This document shows, in pieces, positions 29,711 to 39,536 of a stretch of DNA of 64,000 nucleotides. Below the pieces are notes generated by a model, which made no database searches, had not been told where the DNA came from, and was given only the letters and a program-made list of their open reading frames with translations. Made by a program: the position numbers and the translations under genes. The number at the start of each line of letters is the position of its first letter. The first letter of the stretch is position 1. The stretch spans positions 121,516 through 185,515 of the forward strand of contig JAHCMI010000005.1 of assembly GCA_019192545.1 (NCBI GenBank), read 5' to 3'. Origin of the DNA: Rivularia sp. MS3. GTDB taxonomy: Bacteria; Cyanobacteriota; Cyanobacteriia; Cyanobacteriales; Nostocaceae.

Positions 29711-30098
29711 AGCGGATGTACCAGCACAGATTAATATTGTGCCGATGATTGATGTGATATTCGCGATTTTGACATTTTTTGTGATGTCAACGTTGTTTTT
29801 AACTCGTCAAGAAGGATTACCAGTCAATTTACCCCAAGCATCTTCCGCGAAAAAAGCCACTCAACCGGCACGAGTTACTTTAACTGTGGATAAAGCAGGT
29901 GAAATATTTTTGAACAAGCAGCCGATTACTTTGGATAATTTAGAAGCTGGAGTGAAAGCAAAAGTTAAACCCGAGCAACCTTTAATGGTGGTGTTGAATG
30001 CAGATGAAGCAGTGAATCACGGGAAAATTGTTGCAGTAATGGATAAAGTGCGACAGGTTAAGGGTGCGAGTTTGGCTATAGCTACTAAAAAAAAGTAA
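29694..30098 (+). CDS. exbD: ExbD, TonB-system biopolymer transport protein
   Basis: 134 residues from ATG 29694 (MRLPDEADVPAQINIVPMID). The open frame extends 18 codons upstream into exbB, but that part does not resemble ExbD. There is one N-terminal membrane helix with the conserved Asp in VPMIDVIFAILTFFVM, then a periplasmic domain (LTVDKAGEIFLNKQPI). It works with ExbB to couple proton flow to TonB. The 17-bp overlap with exbB implies translational coupling. Confidence 0.93.
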   Translation: MRLPDEADVPAQINIVPMIDVIFAILTFFVMSTLFLTRQEGLPVNLPQASSAKKATQPARVTLTVDKAGEIFLNKQPITLDNLEAGVKAKVKPEQPLMVVLNADEAVNHGKIVAVMDKVRQVKGASLAIATKKK

Positions 30099-30125
30099 TT
30101 GAATAAATTTTGGTTATCAGTTTAG

Positions 30126-30168
30126 TTAGGGTTTCGGTGCGTTAGGCTTGTGCCATAACGCACCCTAC
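30126..30168. repeat. Dispersed palindromic repeat, copy 2 (short form)
   Basis: Contains GGTGCGTTAGGCT and CATAACGCACCCTAC, as in the repeat at 24232-24312, but lacks the left half. It lies between exbD and the second AraC gene. Confidence 0.6.
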
Positions 30169-30202
30169 AAGTTTAGATAATATCCGAATATATAAAATTA
30201 AC

Positions 30203-31192
30203 ATGACAATTACTGTCTCAAGCCATAATTGGAAGGAGTTTTGGCAAGAAGATAAGCAACAATATTTAAATAAACACGAACGCATTTGGAGTTTTTCTAA
30301 TAACTTAGGCAAGGGTTATCAAAAACAAATTTTTCTGCGTTCTGGTATATCTATTTATATTCATCAATTAGAATTTGTAGATAATATTGTTGAAACGATT
30401 TCGGCTCAAAAGTTTTTACCTGAATTTGCTTTTCATCTCAAAGGAAAGCGTCAGTTAGTAGATGGGAAATATCATCAAGCTGGTGATAATTTTTTTGCGA
30501 TAGGACCTTGTTTAAGTGGAACTCAACAATGGTCTGCTAATTCTTCAATCCTCAAGGTTGATATACATATTGAACCTAATCATTTAGGCAGTTATTTAAA
30601 CGATTATAATCAAAAAACTCCTTCTCAATTAAATCAGCTTTTGGAAGGGAAAGACGAAAAATTTTATTTTGATCCTGGTAAAACAACACCTCAAATGCAG
30701 CTTTGTTTGCATCAAATTCTAAATTGTCCCTATCAAGGTGCGACTCAAAAAATTTATTTGGAAGGTAAAGCTTTAGAATTGATTGCCATGCGTTTCCAAG
30801 AGGTTCTTTCTAAGGATAATTCTCAACATGATTCGTCACAGCTTATGATAGCAAATGATATTGAGCGAATTCACCAAGCTAAAGAAATTTTACGCTGCAA
30901 TTTTGAGAATCCCCCTTCTTTACCGGAATTAGCTCGTCAGGTTGGCTTGAATCAGCGGAAACTCAAGCAAGGATTTCGTGCTTGTTTGGGTACTACTGCT
31001 TTCGGATATTTGCACGATTATCGCATGGAGCAAGCCAGGTTATTACTTACAGATACTCAAATGGGTGTAACTCAAGTCGCTCATAGCGTTGGTTATGCTA
31101 GCTTACCGTCTTTTAGTGCCGCTTTTCGCAAAAAATTCGGTATTTGTCCGCGAACTTATATAGGGAAAGAGAAAAAAGTACCTTTGGAATAA
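30203..31192 (+). CDS. AraC/PchR-type transcriptional regulator (unit 2)
   Basis: 329 residues, homologous along its length to the regulator at 20142; shared blocks include LNCPYQGATQKIYLEGKALE and the C-terminal HTH region SLPELARQVGLNQRKLKQGF with FGYLHDYRMEQA. It probably senses a ferric siderophore and activates the TonB receptor 217 bp downstream. The two regulator/receptor pairs look like duplicated units that may have specialised for different siderophores. Confidence 0.88.
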   Translation: MTITVSSHNWKEFWQEDKQQYLNKHERIWSFSNNLGKGYQKQIFLRSGISIYIHQLEFVDNIVETISAQKFLPEFAFHLKGKRQLVDGKYHQAGDNFFAIGPCLSGTQQWSANSSILKVDIHIEPNHLGSYLNDYNQKTPSQLNQLLEGKDEKFYFDPGKTTPQMQLCLHQILNCPYQGATQKIYLEGKALELIAMRFQEVLSKDNSQHDSSQLMIANDIERIHQAKEILRCNFENPPSLPELARQVGLNQRKLKQGFRACLGTTAFGYLHDYRMEQARLLLTDTQMGVTQVAHSVGYASLPSFSAAFRKKFGICPRTYIGKEKKVPLE

Positions 31193-31254
31193 GAAATAGT
31201 CCCTCTCGAATAAGACTTTAAGCCCGAATTCGGTGTAGTGTAATTTCAAATAAT

Positions 31255-31269
31255 TGAAAATAATTATTA
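31255..31269. promoter_or_regulatory. Possible Fur box upstream of the second TonB receptor
   Basis: TGAAAATAATTATTA matches 12 of 14 defined positions of the 7-1-7 Fur consensus TGATAATNATTATCA and is centred about 148 bp before the receptor ATG. The surrounding sequence is AT-rich, which raises the chance of an accidental match. Confidence 0.4.
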
Positions 31270-31409
31270 ACTGTTTAAAAATTATTGCTAGCGCAGTAGA
31301 GTGTGTTAACGACAGCTTAACGCTTATTTATTAAGTAATTGGTGCGTTACTTTGACTTATTCAAAATTAAACTGATTCCGATATATTTTATTTCTTGTGT
31401 GAGGAAAGA

Positions 31410-34022
31410 ATGAAATTACACCAATTGCTGAAAATTATTATATTTACTAGTGTAATGGGAGTATGGGGAAACAATCTCGCTCAAGCACGGGTGGTGCTTC
31501 CCACAAGTAATTCTCGCAAGTTCGCACAATCGTCACCTCAAATTATAAAAGTAACTGGGGTGAGATTAAATCAAACTGTAATGGGTGTTGAAATAATTTT
31601 AGAGACAACCTCGGCTCGAAGTTTGCAAGTTGTAAATCGCACTCAAGGTAATGATTTTATTGCCGAAATCCCCAACGCTCAACTCAGCGTGTCTGAAGGA
31701 AATACATTTATTAAATCAAAGCCGATACAGGGAATTAGCCAGATAGAAGTAATTAACAAAGATGCTAATACGATTCAGGTAAAAGTAACGGGAGAAACAG
31801 CTTCACCACAAGTTGATTTATTTGATAGTAGTACGGGTTTGATTTTTGGATTAAAGCCAACAGCATCTACCGCTCAAACACCGGAAAAACCCGCAGCAAC
31901 TCCACCACAACAGGAATCACAAACGCCAGAAAAACCTACCATTTCTCAAACCGAGGAAAATAATAATCAGCCAATTGAATTAGTAGTAACTGCAACCCGA
32001 ACCCAGCAAGATATTCAAAAAGTACCGCGATCGATAACTGTAATCGATCGCTCTGAAGTCGAACAGCAAACTAAATTGTCGCGTAATTTAATCGAAATTC
32101 TCGGTAAATCAGTACCTGGTTTAGCACCTCCGACTCAAAGCGGTAGTAATTTTGGATTATCTTTGCGGGGACGCAATACTTTAGTTTTAATTGATGGTGT
32201 TCCTCAATCTACAAACCGCAATGCTTTCCGGGATTTGAAAACCATCGATCCTTCCGCAATCGAACGAGTTGAAGTTGTCAGAGGCCCAAGTGCAATTTAT
32301 GGTGATGGTGCAACGGGTGGTGTAATTAATATTATTACCAAACGTGCCGATACAGATAGATTGACTTCAAAAACAGAGTTTGGTGTAACTGCTGAAGCAG
32401 GAGAATTAGAAGAAGATAGTTTCAGCACGAATTTTCAGCATACAATTTCTGTTAACGAAGATAAGGTAGATTTTACTGGCAATATTTCATTCACAAATAC
32501 TGGCGTTTATTACGATGCAGAAGGAGACAAAATTCCTACAGACCCCAATGGGCAAGGTGGTTTTGCTGATGCTCGCAGTTTTAATTTATTCGGAAAACTG
32601 GGTATCAATTTTGATGATTATCAACGATTGCAACTAACATTTAACCGCTTCGACGAAAAGCAGGATACAGATATTGCTAGCGATCCAACTGTGAACGATC
32701 TACCCGGAAGGCAGAAAGCTCGCGCTATCGAAGGATTGAGTTTAGACGAACTTCCAGGGAACGAAAATACGCTGTTAAATTTACAGTACAATCACGACAA
32801 TCTGTTAAATAGTAAAGTCCAGGCTCAAGCATATTATCGAAATTATACGACAAGATTCTTTCCTTTTGACGGTCGTGCTTTCGCTAGTTTGGGCAACGAA
32901 ATCATTCAATCAGAAGTAGATTCTCAGAAGTATGGGGGACGTTTGCAGATTGAAACTCCATTATCTAGCAACGACAAAGTTAAATTACTATGGGGTGCGG
33001 ATTATTTCAAAGAAGAAACATCCCAGATAGTTTCTACATTTGATGGAAATGTATTTGATTCGAGTGGAGGATTAGTTTTTAGAAAAAATAACGAACGAAC
33101 TTGGGTTCCACCTTTAGATTTGAGCAGTTTGGGTTTATTCGCTCAGTTAAATTTGAATGTTGGTGAAAAATTAGTTTTAAACGGGGGTGTACGCTACGAA
33201 AATTCTGATGTCAGCGTCGATGACTTTAGTACGTTAGCCAATCCCGATGTAAATATAGAAGGTGGCGACCTTGATTTTGATGCAACTCTATTTAATGTCG
33301 GAGCAGTATACTCAATTACTAATAACGTCAGTGTATTTGCTAACTTCTCTCAAGGATTCTCGCTCTCAGATATTGGTTTAGCACTCCGCAACGCACCACC
33401 AGGGTTTTCTGTAGAATCCTTGAGTCCAGAACCTCAGAAAGTAGACAATTACGAAATCGCTTTGCGGGGTAGATGGAATAAAGTTCAAGCATCATTATCA
33501 GCTTTCTACAACGAATCAGAATTAGGTACTACCTTCACAGCCCCAGGAACAGTTATCCGCGCACCGGAAAGAATATATGGGGTAGAAGCAGCCATAGACG
33601 TAAAACCAAGTCCCAGCTTTGCTCTAGGCGGCACGCTGACTTTAACCGGAGGTGAAATTGATATTAACGACGATGGTAACTATGGTGCTTTAGATGGATT
33701 TCGGATTCCACCATTAAAGTTGACGGCTTATGTAGAAAATGAAACTTTACCGGGATGGAGCAATCGTTTACAAGCTTTATTTTCCGGAAACCGAGACTTA
33801 TTTGCAGACAATACCCGTTTTGGTAGAAGACCTGTAGAGAGCTATTTCGTACTAGACTATATCAGCAGCATAAAAATGGGTGCGGGAACATTGCAAATTG
33901 GCGTTGAAAATCTTTTAGATAATCAATATTTTCCCGTAGTTTCTCAATTACAAGCAAGCAATAGCTCTTATAGCGCTGGTAGAGGTAGAACATTGAGCGT
34001 CAGATATTCAGTAGATTGGTAA
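31410..34022 (+). CDS. TonB-dependent siderophore receptor with AMIN domain (unit 2)
   Basis: 870 residues from ATG 31410, chosen over an upstream TTG at 31395 because GAGGAAAGA directly precedes it. Order: signal peptide (to about residue 26), AMIN domain (GVEIILETTSARSLQVVNRT), Gln/Pro-rich linker, TonB box region (PIELVVTATRTQQDIQKVPR), plug (GRNTLVLIDGVPQ; VVRGPSAIYGDGATGGVINI) and barrel ending TLSVRYSVDW. It is clearly related to the receptor at 21333, with the linker most divergent. Next come a binding protein, two permeases and an ATPase, making a complete import path. Confidence 0.93.
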   Translation: MKLHQLLKIIIFTSVMGVWGNNLAQARVVLPTSNSRKFAQSSPQIIKVTGVRLNQTVMGVEIILETTSARSLQVVNRTQGNDFIAEIPNAQLSVSEGNTFIKSKPIQGISQIEVINKDANTIQVKVTGETASPQVDLFDSSTGLIFGLKPTASTAQTPEKPAATPPQQESQTPEKPTISQTEENNNQPIELVVTATRTQQDIQKVPRSITVIDRSEVEQQTKLSRNLIEILGKSVPGLAPPTQSGSNFGLSLRGRNTLVLIDGVPQSTNRNAFRDLKTIDPSAIERVEVVRGPSAIYGDGATGGVINIITKRADTDRLTSKTEFGVTAEAGELEEDSFSTNFQHTISVNEDKVDFTGNISFTNTGVYYDAEGDKIPTDPNGQGGFADARSFNLFGKLGINFDDYQRLQLTFNRFDEKQDTDIASDPTVNDLPGRQKARAIEGLSLDELPGNENTLLNLQYNHDNLLNSKVQAQAYYRNYTTRFFPFDGRAFASLGNEIIQSEVDSQKYGGRLQIETPLSSNDKVKLLWGADYFKEETSQIVSTFDGNVFDSSGGLVFRKNNERTWVPPLDLSSLGLFAQLNLNVGEKLVLNGGVRYENSDVSVDDFSTLANPDVNIEGGDLDFDATLFNVGAVYSITNNVSVFANFSQGFSLSDIGLALRNAPPGFSVESLSPEPQKVDNYEIALRGRWNKVQASLSAFYNESELGTTFTAPGTVIRAPERIYGVEAAIDVKPSPSFALGGTLTLTGGEIDINDDGNYGALDGFRIPPLKLTAYVENETLPGWSNRLQALFSGNRDLFADNTRFGRRPVESYFVLDYISSIKMGAGTLQIGVENLLDNQYFPVVSQLQASNSSYSAGRGRTLSVRYSVDW

Positions 34023-34032
34023 AAATATGTTC

Positions 34033-34089
34033 GTTCGTAGTTGCGCCGTCTTCGCCAAAAATATTGAGCGAAGACGGCGCAACACGAAC
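34033..34089. repeat. Long perfect-stem hairpin between receptor and binding-protein genes
   Basis: GTTGCGCCGTCTTCGC pairs perfectly with GCGAAGACGGCGCAAC around a 12-nt loop, and GTTCGT/ACGAAC extends the stem to about 22 bp with one bulged A. It is more GC-rich than its surroundings. It may be an intercistronic stabiliser or partial terminator that sets receptor above binding-protein levels, or a palindromic repeat. Confidence 0.7.
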
Positions 34090-34114
34090 TTAAAATTATT
34101 AGGAAAAAATCCCC

Positions 34115-35041
34115 ATGAAAAAACATAGCAGACGCTTCTTTATCGCAGCAGCAATAATGTCTGCTCTAACAATCGCTTGCGAAAATAAATCTAATATTTC
34201 TCCTCAAAAAAAAGAGTCTAATATTTCCAAAACACCAACTCGAATCGTCGCTTTAGAATGGGTTTATGTAGAAAATTTACTAGCGCTAGGAATTCAACCT
34301 GTTGGAATAGCTGATATTAAAGGTTATAAAAACTTTGTTAACATCAAGCCCCAATTAGCAGATAGCGTAGTTGATATAGGAACGCGGGCAGAACCCAGTA
34401 TAGAAGCTATAGCTAAATTAAAACCCGATTTAATTTTAGGAGTAGAACAAAGACATAAAGAAATTTATATTTTACTTAAATCTATTGCTCCCACTTTTTT
34501 ATTTAATCCCTATCCTTCAGCAAAAAAAGCAAATCAATTGGAGGAAATGCAGCAAACTTTTACTAAAATTGCTAAAACAGTAAACCGCGAAGATAAGGGA
34601 AAATTAATATTAGATGAAATGCAGCAAAGTTTTGATAACGCTAAAAAACAACTTGACAATATAAAAGTATCTGAAAATAAATTTGTTTTAGCCCAATTAA
34701 GCAACAGCGGCCCGCAATTGCGATTATTTAGCGATAATTCAATGGCCGTACAAATATTAAATAAAATTGGTTTAGAGAATGCATTTGAAGGTAAATTTGA
34801 TGCTTTTGGATTTAATACGGTTTGGGTAGAAGCCTTACCAGAAGTAGAAGATACTAATTTTATTTATATTTCCGCAGACAATAACGTTTACTGGCAGAAC
34901 TTACAAAATAATCCGGTGTGGAAAGGATTGGAATTCGTACAGCAGAACCGAGTTTATCCTATTGAACCAGATACTTGGGTATTTGGTGGTCCGCTTTCGG
35001 CGCAGTTATTGGTGGAGAAAGTTGTGGCTGCTTTGAAGTAA
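34115..35041 (+). CDS. Iron-siderophore ABC transporter binding lipoprotein (unit 2)
   Basis: 308 residues. The N-terminus MKKHSRRFFIAAAIMSALTI followed by AC is a lipoprotein-type signal. FecB-like motifs: RIVALEWVYVENLLALGIQP, GTRAEPSIEAIAKLKPDLIL, and a C-terminal EPDTWVFGGPLSAQLL. It delivers ferric siderophore to the FecCD-type permease encoded 370 bp downstream on the same strand. Sequence is moderately related to the lipoprotein at 24400. Confidence 0.9.
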   Translation: MKKHSRRFFIAAAIMSALTIACENKSNISPQKKESNISKTPTRIVALEWVYVENLLALGIQPVGIADIKGYKNFVNIKPQLADSVVDIGTRAEPSIEAIAKLKPDLILGVEQRHKEIYILLKSIAPTFLFNPYPSAKKANQLEEMQQTFTKIAKTVNREDKGKLILDEMQQSFDNAKKQLDNIKVSENKFVLAQLSNSGPQLRLFSDNSMAVQILNKIGLENAFEGKFDAFGFNTVWVEALPEVEDTNFIYISADNNVYWQNLQNNPVWKGLEFVQQNRVYPIEPDTWVFGGPLSAQLLVEKVVAALK

Positions 35042-35413
35042 GTTATAAATTTAATAAATTTTTCTTCTTTTTTTTGAAAAAGCCGGGTTTCTGGGCACCT
35101 AGAAATTTGACTGGCTTTTGCTCCGTTTCGCTCTTTAAGGGACTTGCAGGATTTTAGACAAAAATTATTGATAAATTGCAAAAAATATACTAGATTAATT
35201 GAATATATTGAGAAATAATAGCAATAATTTAAAATGTTATTTGATTAGCAGCCTATTTCTATGACTAAAGAATTAGTTAGATTAAACCGCAGATTTAATT
35301 TATGGTACGCAAATGCTTGTCTAAGTGCCAATTTAGTGCTTGATAATTTGTTTTTTGAAGATTTTTTCATTGCTGCTAATTGTAAATAATTATGAATAAC
35401 GGATTATAAGCGG
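35042..35413. other. Intergenic region with a candidate 42-codon ORF
   Basis: 372 bp between the binding-protein and permease genes. ATG 35261 opens a 42-residue frame to 35389 (MTKELVRLNRRFNLWYANAC...) with plausible composition but no ribosome site or recognised family. The rest is AT-rich. Confidence 0.3.
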
Positions 35414-36445
35414 GTGAATAAATCAATTTCCACAAAAACCCATATGCAGTTACTATCGCGTACTAAACCCGCTATCGGTTTAATAGTCGGATGTTTAATA
35501 CTTATAATCTGTCTTTTTGTTAGCGTTTCCTACGGTGCGGCTGATATTTCTTGGCAAGCTGTTTATGATTCGCTAATATCTTTCGATGGTTCGAGAGAAC
35601 ATCTAATTATCCGTACTGTCAGATTACCACGTTCCTTATTAGCGATAATAGTAGGTGCATCGATATCTACTGCTGGTGCGATTATGCAAGGTATAACTCG
35701 CAACCCGTTAGCAGATCCAGGAATACTAGGAATTAATGCTGGTGCGGCGTTTGCGGTAGTAATGGCTATATTTTTATTTGGTCATTCATCTCCAAGTTTT
35801 TACGTTTGGTGTGCCTTCGCTGGTGCGGGAATTACAGCCGTTAGCGTGTATTTTTTAGCTTCTTTAGGTAGAAGTGGCATTACTCCACTTAATTTAACCA
35901 TTGCTGGTGCAGCGACTAGTGCTTTTTTATCTTCACTGACTACGGGAATATTAATTGTTAGTCAAAGTACTCTAGAAGAAATTCGTTTTTGGTTAGCGGG
36001 TTCTCTAGCTGGTGCAGATACAAGTTTGATTCTACAGATTCTACCTTATGTCTGCATTGGAATGGTATTGACATTAATTATTTCCAAACAAATCACAATT
36101 TTGAGTTTGGGAGAAGATATTGCCGCATGTTTGGGACAACAAACAGCATGGGTGAAAATCCTTGCTGCCGTGTGCGTTTTGCTATTGGATGGTAGCGCGA
36201 TCGCAGTTGCTGGTGCGATTGGATTTATTGGTTTGGTGGTTCCTCATATTGTCCGGTTTATCGTAGGTGTAGATTACCGTTGGATTTTGCCTTATAGCGC
36301 TTTATTCGGAGGCATATTGCTTTTAGCGTCAGACATCGCAGCTCGATTAATTATCAAACCGCAAGAAATCCCCGTAGGTATTATGACAGCTTTAGTCGGT
36401 GCGCCATTCTTCATTTATTTAGCTAAAACCAAGGTGAAGAAATGA
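35414..36445 (+). CDS. Iron-siderophore ABC permease, FecCD family (first subunit)
   Basis: 343 residues from a GTG start; an internal ATG (residue 11) is an alternative start. About nine or ten membrane helices and FecCD signatures: [40 protein letters not shown] and [19 protein letters not shown]. With the next gene it forms the inner-membrane channel for ferric siderophores. The next permease starts within its stop codon (4-bp overlap), so the two are translationally coupled. Confidence 0.93.
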   Translation: MNKSISTKTHMQLLSRTKPAIGLIVGCLILIICLFVSVSYGAADISWQAVYDSLISFDGSREHLIIRTVRLPRSLLAIIVGASISTAGAIMQGITRNPLADPGILGINAGAAFAVVMAIFLFGHSSPSFYVWCAFAGAGITAVSVYFLASLGRSGITPLNLTIAGAATSAFLSSLTTGILIVSQSTLEEIRFWLAGSLAGADTSLILQILPYVCIGMVLTLIISKQITILSLGEDIAACLGQQTAWVKILAAVCVLLLDGSAIAVAGAIGFIGLVVPHIVRFIVGVDYRWILPYSALFGGILLLASDIAARLIIKPQEIPVGIMTALVGAPFFIYLAKTKVKK

Positions 36446-37488
36446 AGACAAGTACAATAGTTTTTCGTTCTAAATTACTTCCGATTTCCTTCCGTCTCAA
36501 AAAGCGCGTTCCTATCGTCTTATTAATCTTAATTTTCATCACCTTAACCGCAATGGTAATGAATACTTCCTTCGGGGAATATCCGATTCCACCGCTTGCA
36601 GTTATTCAAACCATTTTAGGAATAGATACAGGAAATGCCGATTATGGTTTTATTATCAATACCTTACGCTTACCCAGAACCCTTACTGCTTGTTTTGTGG
36701 GTATGGCTTTAGCGATTTCCGGCACCATCATGCAAGGTATAACTCGTAACCTCCTCGCCGATCCAGGAATTATTGGTATTAATGCGGGTGCAAGTTTAGC
36801 TGCGGTAAGTTTAATTGTACTCTTGCCAAATTTACCTGCGGGAATATTGCCTTTAGCTGCTTTCGCTGGTGCAATGATTGCTTCATCATTAATCTATTTT
36901 CTAGCTTGGGATAAAGGTACGCATCCGGTACGGTTAATTTTGATTGGAGTGGGAATCGCAGCGGTAGCTAGTGCTTTTACTAACTTAATGGTGACATTTG
37001 GCGATATTTATAATGTTAGTCAAGCTTTAGTATGGTTAGCAGGAAGCGTTTACGGACGTAGTTGGGAGCAGCTTTTTTCGTTATTACCTTGGTTAATAGT
37101 TTTTGTACCCTTAGCTTTAATAAATGCACCGCAATTAAATGCTTTGAATTTAGGAGAAGAAATAGCAAAGGGATTGGGTAGTAAAGTTGAATGGCAGCGG
37201 ACGTTTTTAATATTAATTAGTGCTGCTTTATCCGGTGCAGCAGTAGCGACAGCAGGAACAATTGGTTTTGTAGGATTAATAGCACCTCATATAGCCCGTC
37301 AATTAGTAGGAAATATCCATGAAGGATTAATTCCCGTAGCTGCAATGACTGGAGCAATGATTGTGGTAATAGCTGATTTTTTGGGACGTATCTTATTTGC
37401 TCCTATAGAAATTCCTTGTGGAATTGTTACTGCTGTTATCGGTGCGCCTTATTTCGTTTATTTGTTAATTAGAAGTCGGCGGAAGTGA
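36442..37488 (+). CDS. Iron-siderophore ABC permease, FecCD family (second subunit)
   Basis: 348 residues, same fold as the preceding gene. Motifs: [59 protein letters not shown]. It probably pairs with the upstream permease as a heterodimer. The 4-bp overlap and common strand show one operon. The ATPase follows after 103 bp of heptamer-type repeats. Confidence 0.93.
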   Translation: MKTSTIVFRSKLLPISFRLKKRVPIVLLILIFITLTAMVMNTSFGEYPIPPLAVIQTILGIDTGNADYGFIINTLRLPRTLTACFVGMALAISGTIMQGITRNLLADPGIIGINAGASLAAVSLIVLLPNLPAGILPLAAFAGAMIASSLIYFLAWDKGTHPVRLILIGVGIAAVASAFTNLMVTFGDIYNVSQALVWLAGSVYGRSWEQLFSLLPWLIVFVPLALINAPQLNALNLGEEIAKGLGSKVEWQRTFLILISAALSGAAVATAGTIGFVGLIAPHIARQLVGNIHEGLIPVAAMTGAMIVVIADFLGRILFAPIEIPCGIVTAVIGAPYFVYLLIRSRRK

Positions 37489-37496
37489 GAATAAGT

Positions 37497-37591
37497 CAGG
37501 AGTTAGGAGTTAAGAGTTAAAAATTAGGAGTTATAAATGACCAATTACCAATGAACAATTACCAATGACCAATTATCAATTTTATATATAA
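37497..37591. repeat. Short tandemly repeated sequences between permease and ATPase
   Basis: Units of AGGAGTTA and then CCAATTACCAATGA are repeated with variation across about 90 bp. They are heptamer-based repeats typical of Nostocales genomes and contain no gene. Confidence 0.7.
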
Positions 37592-38401
37592 ATGAAATTA
37601 GAAACTAAAACTCACTACCAACTTTCAACCAAAAATATTACATTAGGTTACAATAATACCAAAATAATTAAAAATATTGATTTAAGCATTCCTCAAGGTA
37701 AAATAACTGCTTTGGTTGGTGCCAATGGCTGCGGTAAATCTACATTATTGCGGGCTTTAGCAAGGTTATTGAAACCTTATCATGGGACTATTTATTTAGA
37801 TTCTACTGATGTATTTAAATTATCAACAAAAGCCGTTGCTAAAAAGTTAGGAATTCTTTCTCAATCACCAGTTGCACCGGAAGGTTTTACAGTAAAAGAT
37901 TTAGTTGCTTGCGGGCGCTATCCTTATCAAAATTGGTTACAGCAATGGACGAAGGAAGATGAACGTTTTGTTGAGGTAGCGTTAGAAACTACTACAATGA
38001 AGGAATTCGCCGAAAGAGAATTAGATACCTTATCTGGGGGACAAAGACAACGGGCTTGGATTGCAATGGCGTTAGCGCAAGACACTGATATTTTACTGTT
38101 AGATGAACCGACTACTTTTTTAGATTTAGCGCATCAAATTGAGGTTATGGATTTGCTGTGGGAATTGAATCAAAATCAAGGACGAACTTTGGTAATGGTG
38201 TTGCACGATTTAAACCAAGCTTGCCGTTATGCTGATTATTTGGTAGCGGTGAACAAGGGGAATATTTATACTCAGGGTAAACCAGAAGATGTGATGAATG
38301 AAAAGATGGTTTTAGATGTGTTTGGGTTGGAATGTAAGATTGTTCCAGACCCGGTTTCTGGGACTCCCATGTGCGTACCAATTGGGAGAAAGGGTAGGTA
38401 A
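37592..38401 (+). CDS. Iron-siderophore ABC transporter ATPase (FecE-type)
   Basis: 269 residues: Walker A GANGCGKST (about residues 48-56), Q-loop near GILSQSPVAPEGFTVKDL, signature LSGGQRQR, Walker B DILLLDEPT and switch His in MVLHDLNQACRYAD. It matches the FecE/FhuC ATPase group. It supplies energy for the two permeases upstream. It is the last gene of the second iron unit. Confidence 0.93.
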   Translation: MKLETKTHYQLSTKNITLGYNNTKIIKNIDLSIPQGKITALVGANGCGKSTLLRALARLLKPYHGTIYLDSTDVFKLSTKAVAKKLGILSQSPVAPEGFTVKDLVACGRYPYQNWLQQWTKEDERFVEVALETTTMKEFAERELDTLSGGQRQRAWIAMALAQDTDILLLDEPTTFLDLAHQIEVMDLLWELNQNQGRTLVMVLHDLNQACRYADYLVAVNKGNIYTQGKPEDVMNEKMVLDVFGLECKIVPDPVSGTPMCVPIGRKGR

Positions 38402-39377
38402 TAAATAAAATTAAAATCTTAAAAATTTAAAGCAATTTATCAACAGCAGTAAACAATATTTTTCTGCATTGGTAATATAAATCAGGATTTTTAATAAAAT
38501 TATCTGTATAATAATGACGAATAAATATAGAAATAGTAAATTATCTATACTTATTAATTATATTTTTCTCAACAAAGCCTTTTGACGAGATGGGGAGTAA
38601 ATTTTGAATCATTTCCTTTCTCTTTTCTTAAATAAATAAATTATTTTTTAATATAATAAATATTTATTAATTTTAGCCTTTGAAATAAAAAATATTTTTT
38701 AATAAAAAAATGAATTGACTCCACAGTAAAAGCTAGACTTATTAAAAATTTTGCTTTTAGTAACGCCAACAATAATTAACTAGTTGCGTAAGTCCTGATA
38801 ATTAAACATGACAATAATTATTACTAATCAGGATACCAATTTTATTGCAAAGCGGCTTAAAAATTTTGCCCCTACACTAAAGCTGTCTATTGCCTCATCA
38901 CAATTACAATTTTCAAAATCAATCTACATATTAATTATGAAAGGCATGAAAGGAAAACTATTGCTACTCATATAAGAGAAAGTAATTGATTGTGAAATTA
39001 AAAGAATAACTAGCCTATTTATTAATTTGACTAAACCAACAATGTCATAGATGCCGTCGCACAAAGGAACTGTTAATAATTGAATGAGTATTAATACCTC
39101 AACCTTTCTTGCAAAGAGCTATATTCTTATTGGTTGCTGAATTCCTTCTGGATAATAGCGAGAGAGTTATCCTTTCTCATTAGTACAAAATACAAAAGTT
39201 TGATGATGATTATAGTCACGATCAATACCACTCTAATAATAATTAAAAGCGGTAGATACTATATATCATCATCAATATCTAACCAATTATATGAAAGTCA
39301 TCTACATCACAGTTCCTCATGAACAGAAATTTTGGACTGACAAACTAACCTAAAAATAATCAGATCGACACAGAATC
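38402..39377. other. Gene-free AT-rich region downstream of the iron operon
   Basis: 976 very AT-rich bp with no convincing coding region, RNA gene or repeat array. The missing 3' half of nifH was looked for here specifically and is not present. Confidence 0.5.
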
Positions 39378-39536
39378 ATGATAATTTCTAAAAAAGTAGC
39401 AGATATTTTTTGGGCAGTAACACAAAGGTACTTAGCTTCTCTACCTGAAGAAGAACGAAATCAAATTTTGAGTCGTGCGGCAAAGAATTGGGAACGACCT
39501 GACGCGGAACAAACTACTTCTTCCACTAATTCGTGA
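39378..39536 (+). CDS. Candidate 52-residue small ORF, antisense to the end of the recombinase gene
   Basis: ATG 39378 opens 52 codons: MIISKKVADIFWAVTQRYLA, then SLPEEERNQILSRAAKNWER. The composition looks protein-like. It overlaps the 3' end of the XisF-like gene by 76 bp on the opposite strand. No family was recognised and no clear ribosome site is seen, so it may be chance. Confidence 0.3.
   Translation: MIISKKVADIFWAVTQRYLASLPEEERNQILSRAAKNWERPDAEQTTSSTNS

Noticed and set aside
37497..37591. CRISPR-like repetition
   Set aside because: Units are 7-14 bp without spacers of regular length; these are short tandem repeats. No CRISPR array or cas gene was seen in the window.
39134..39322. 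62-codon plus-strand ORF in the gene-free region
   Set aside because: Ser/Ile-rich AT-driven composition and no ribosome site.
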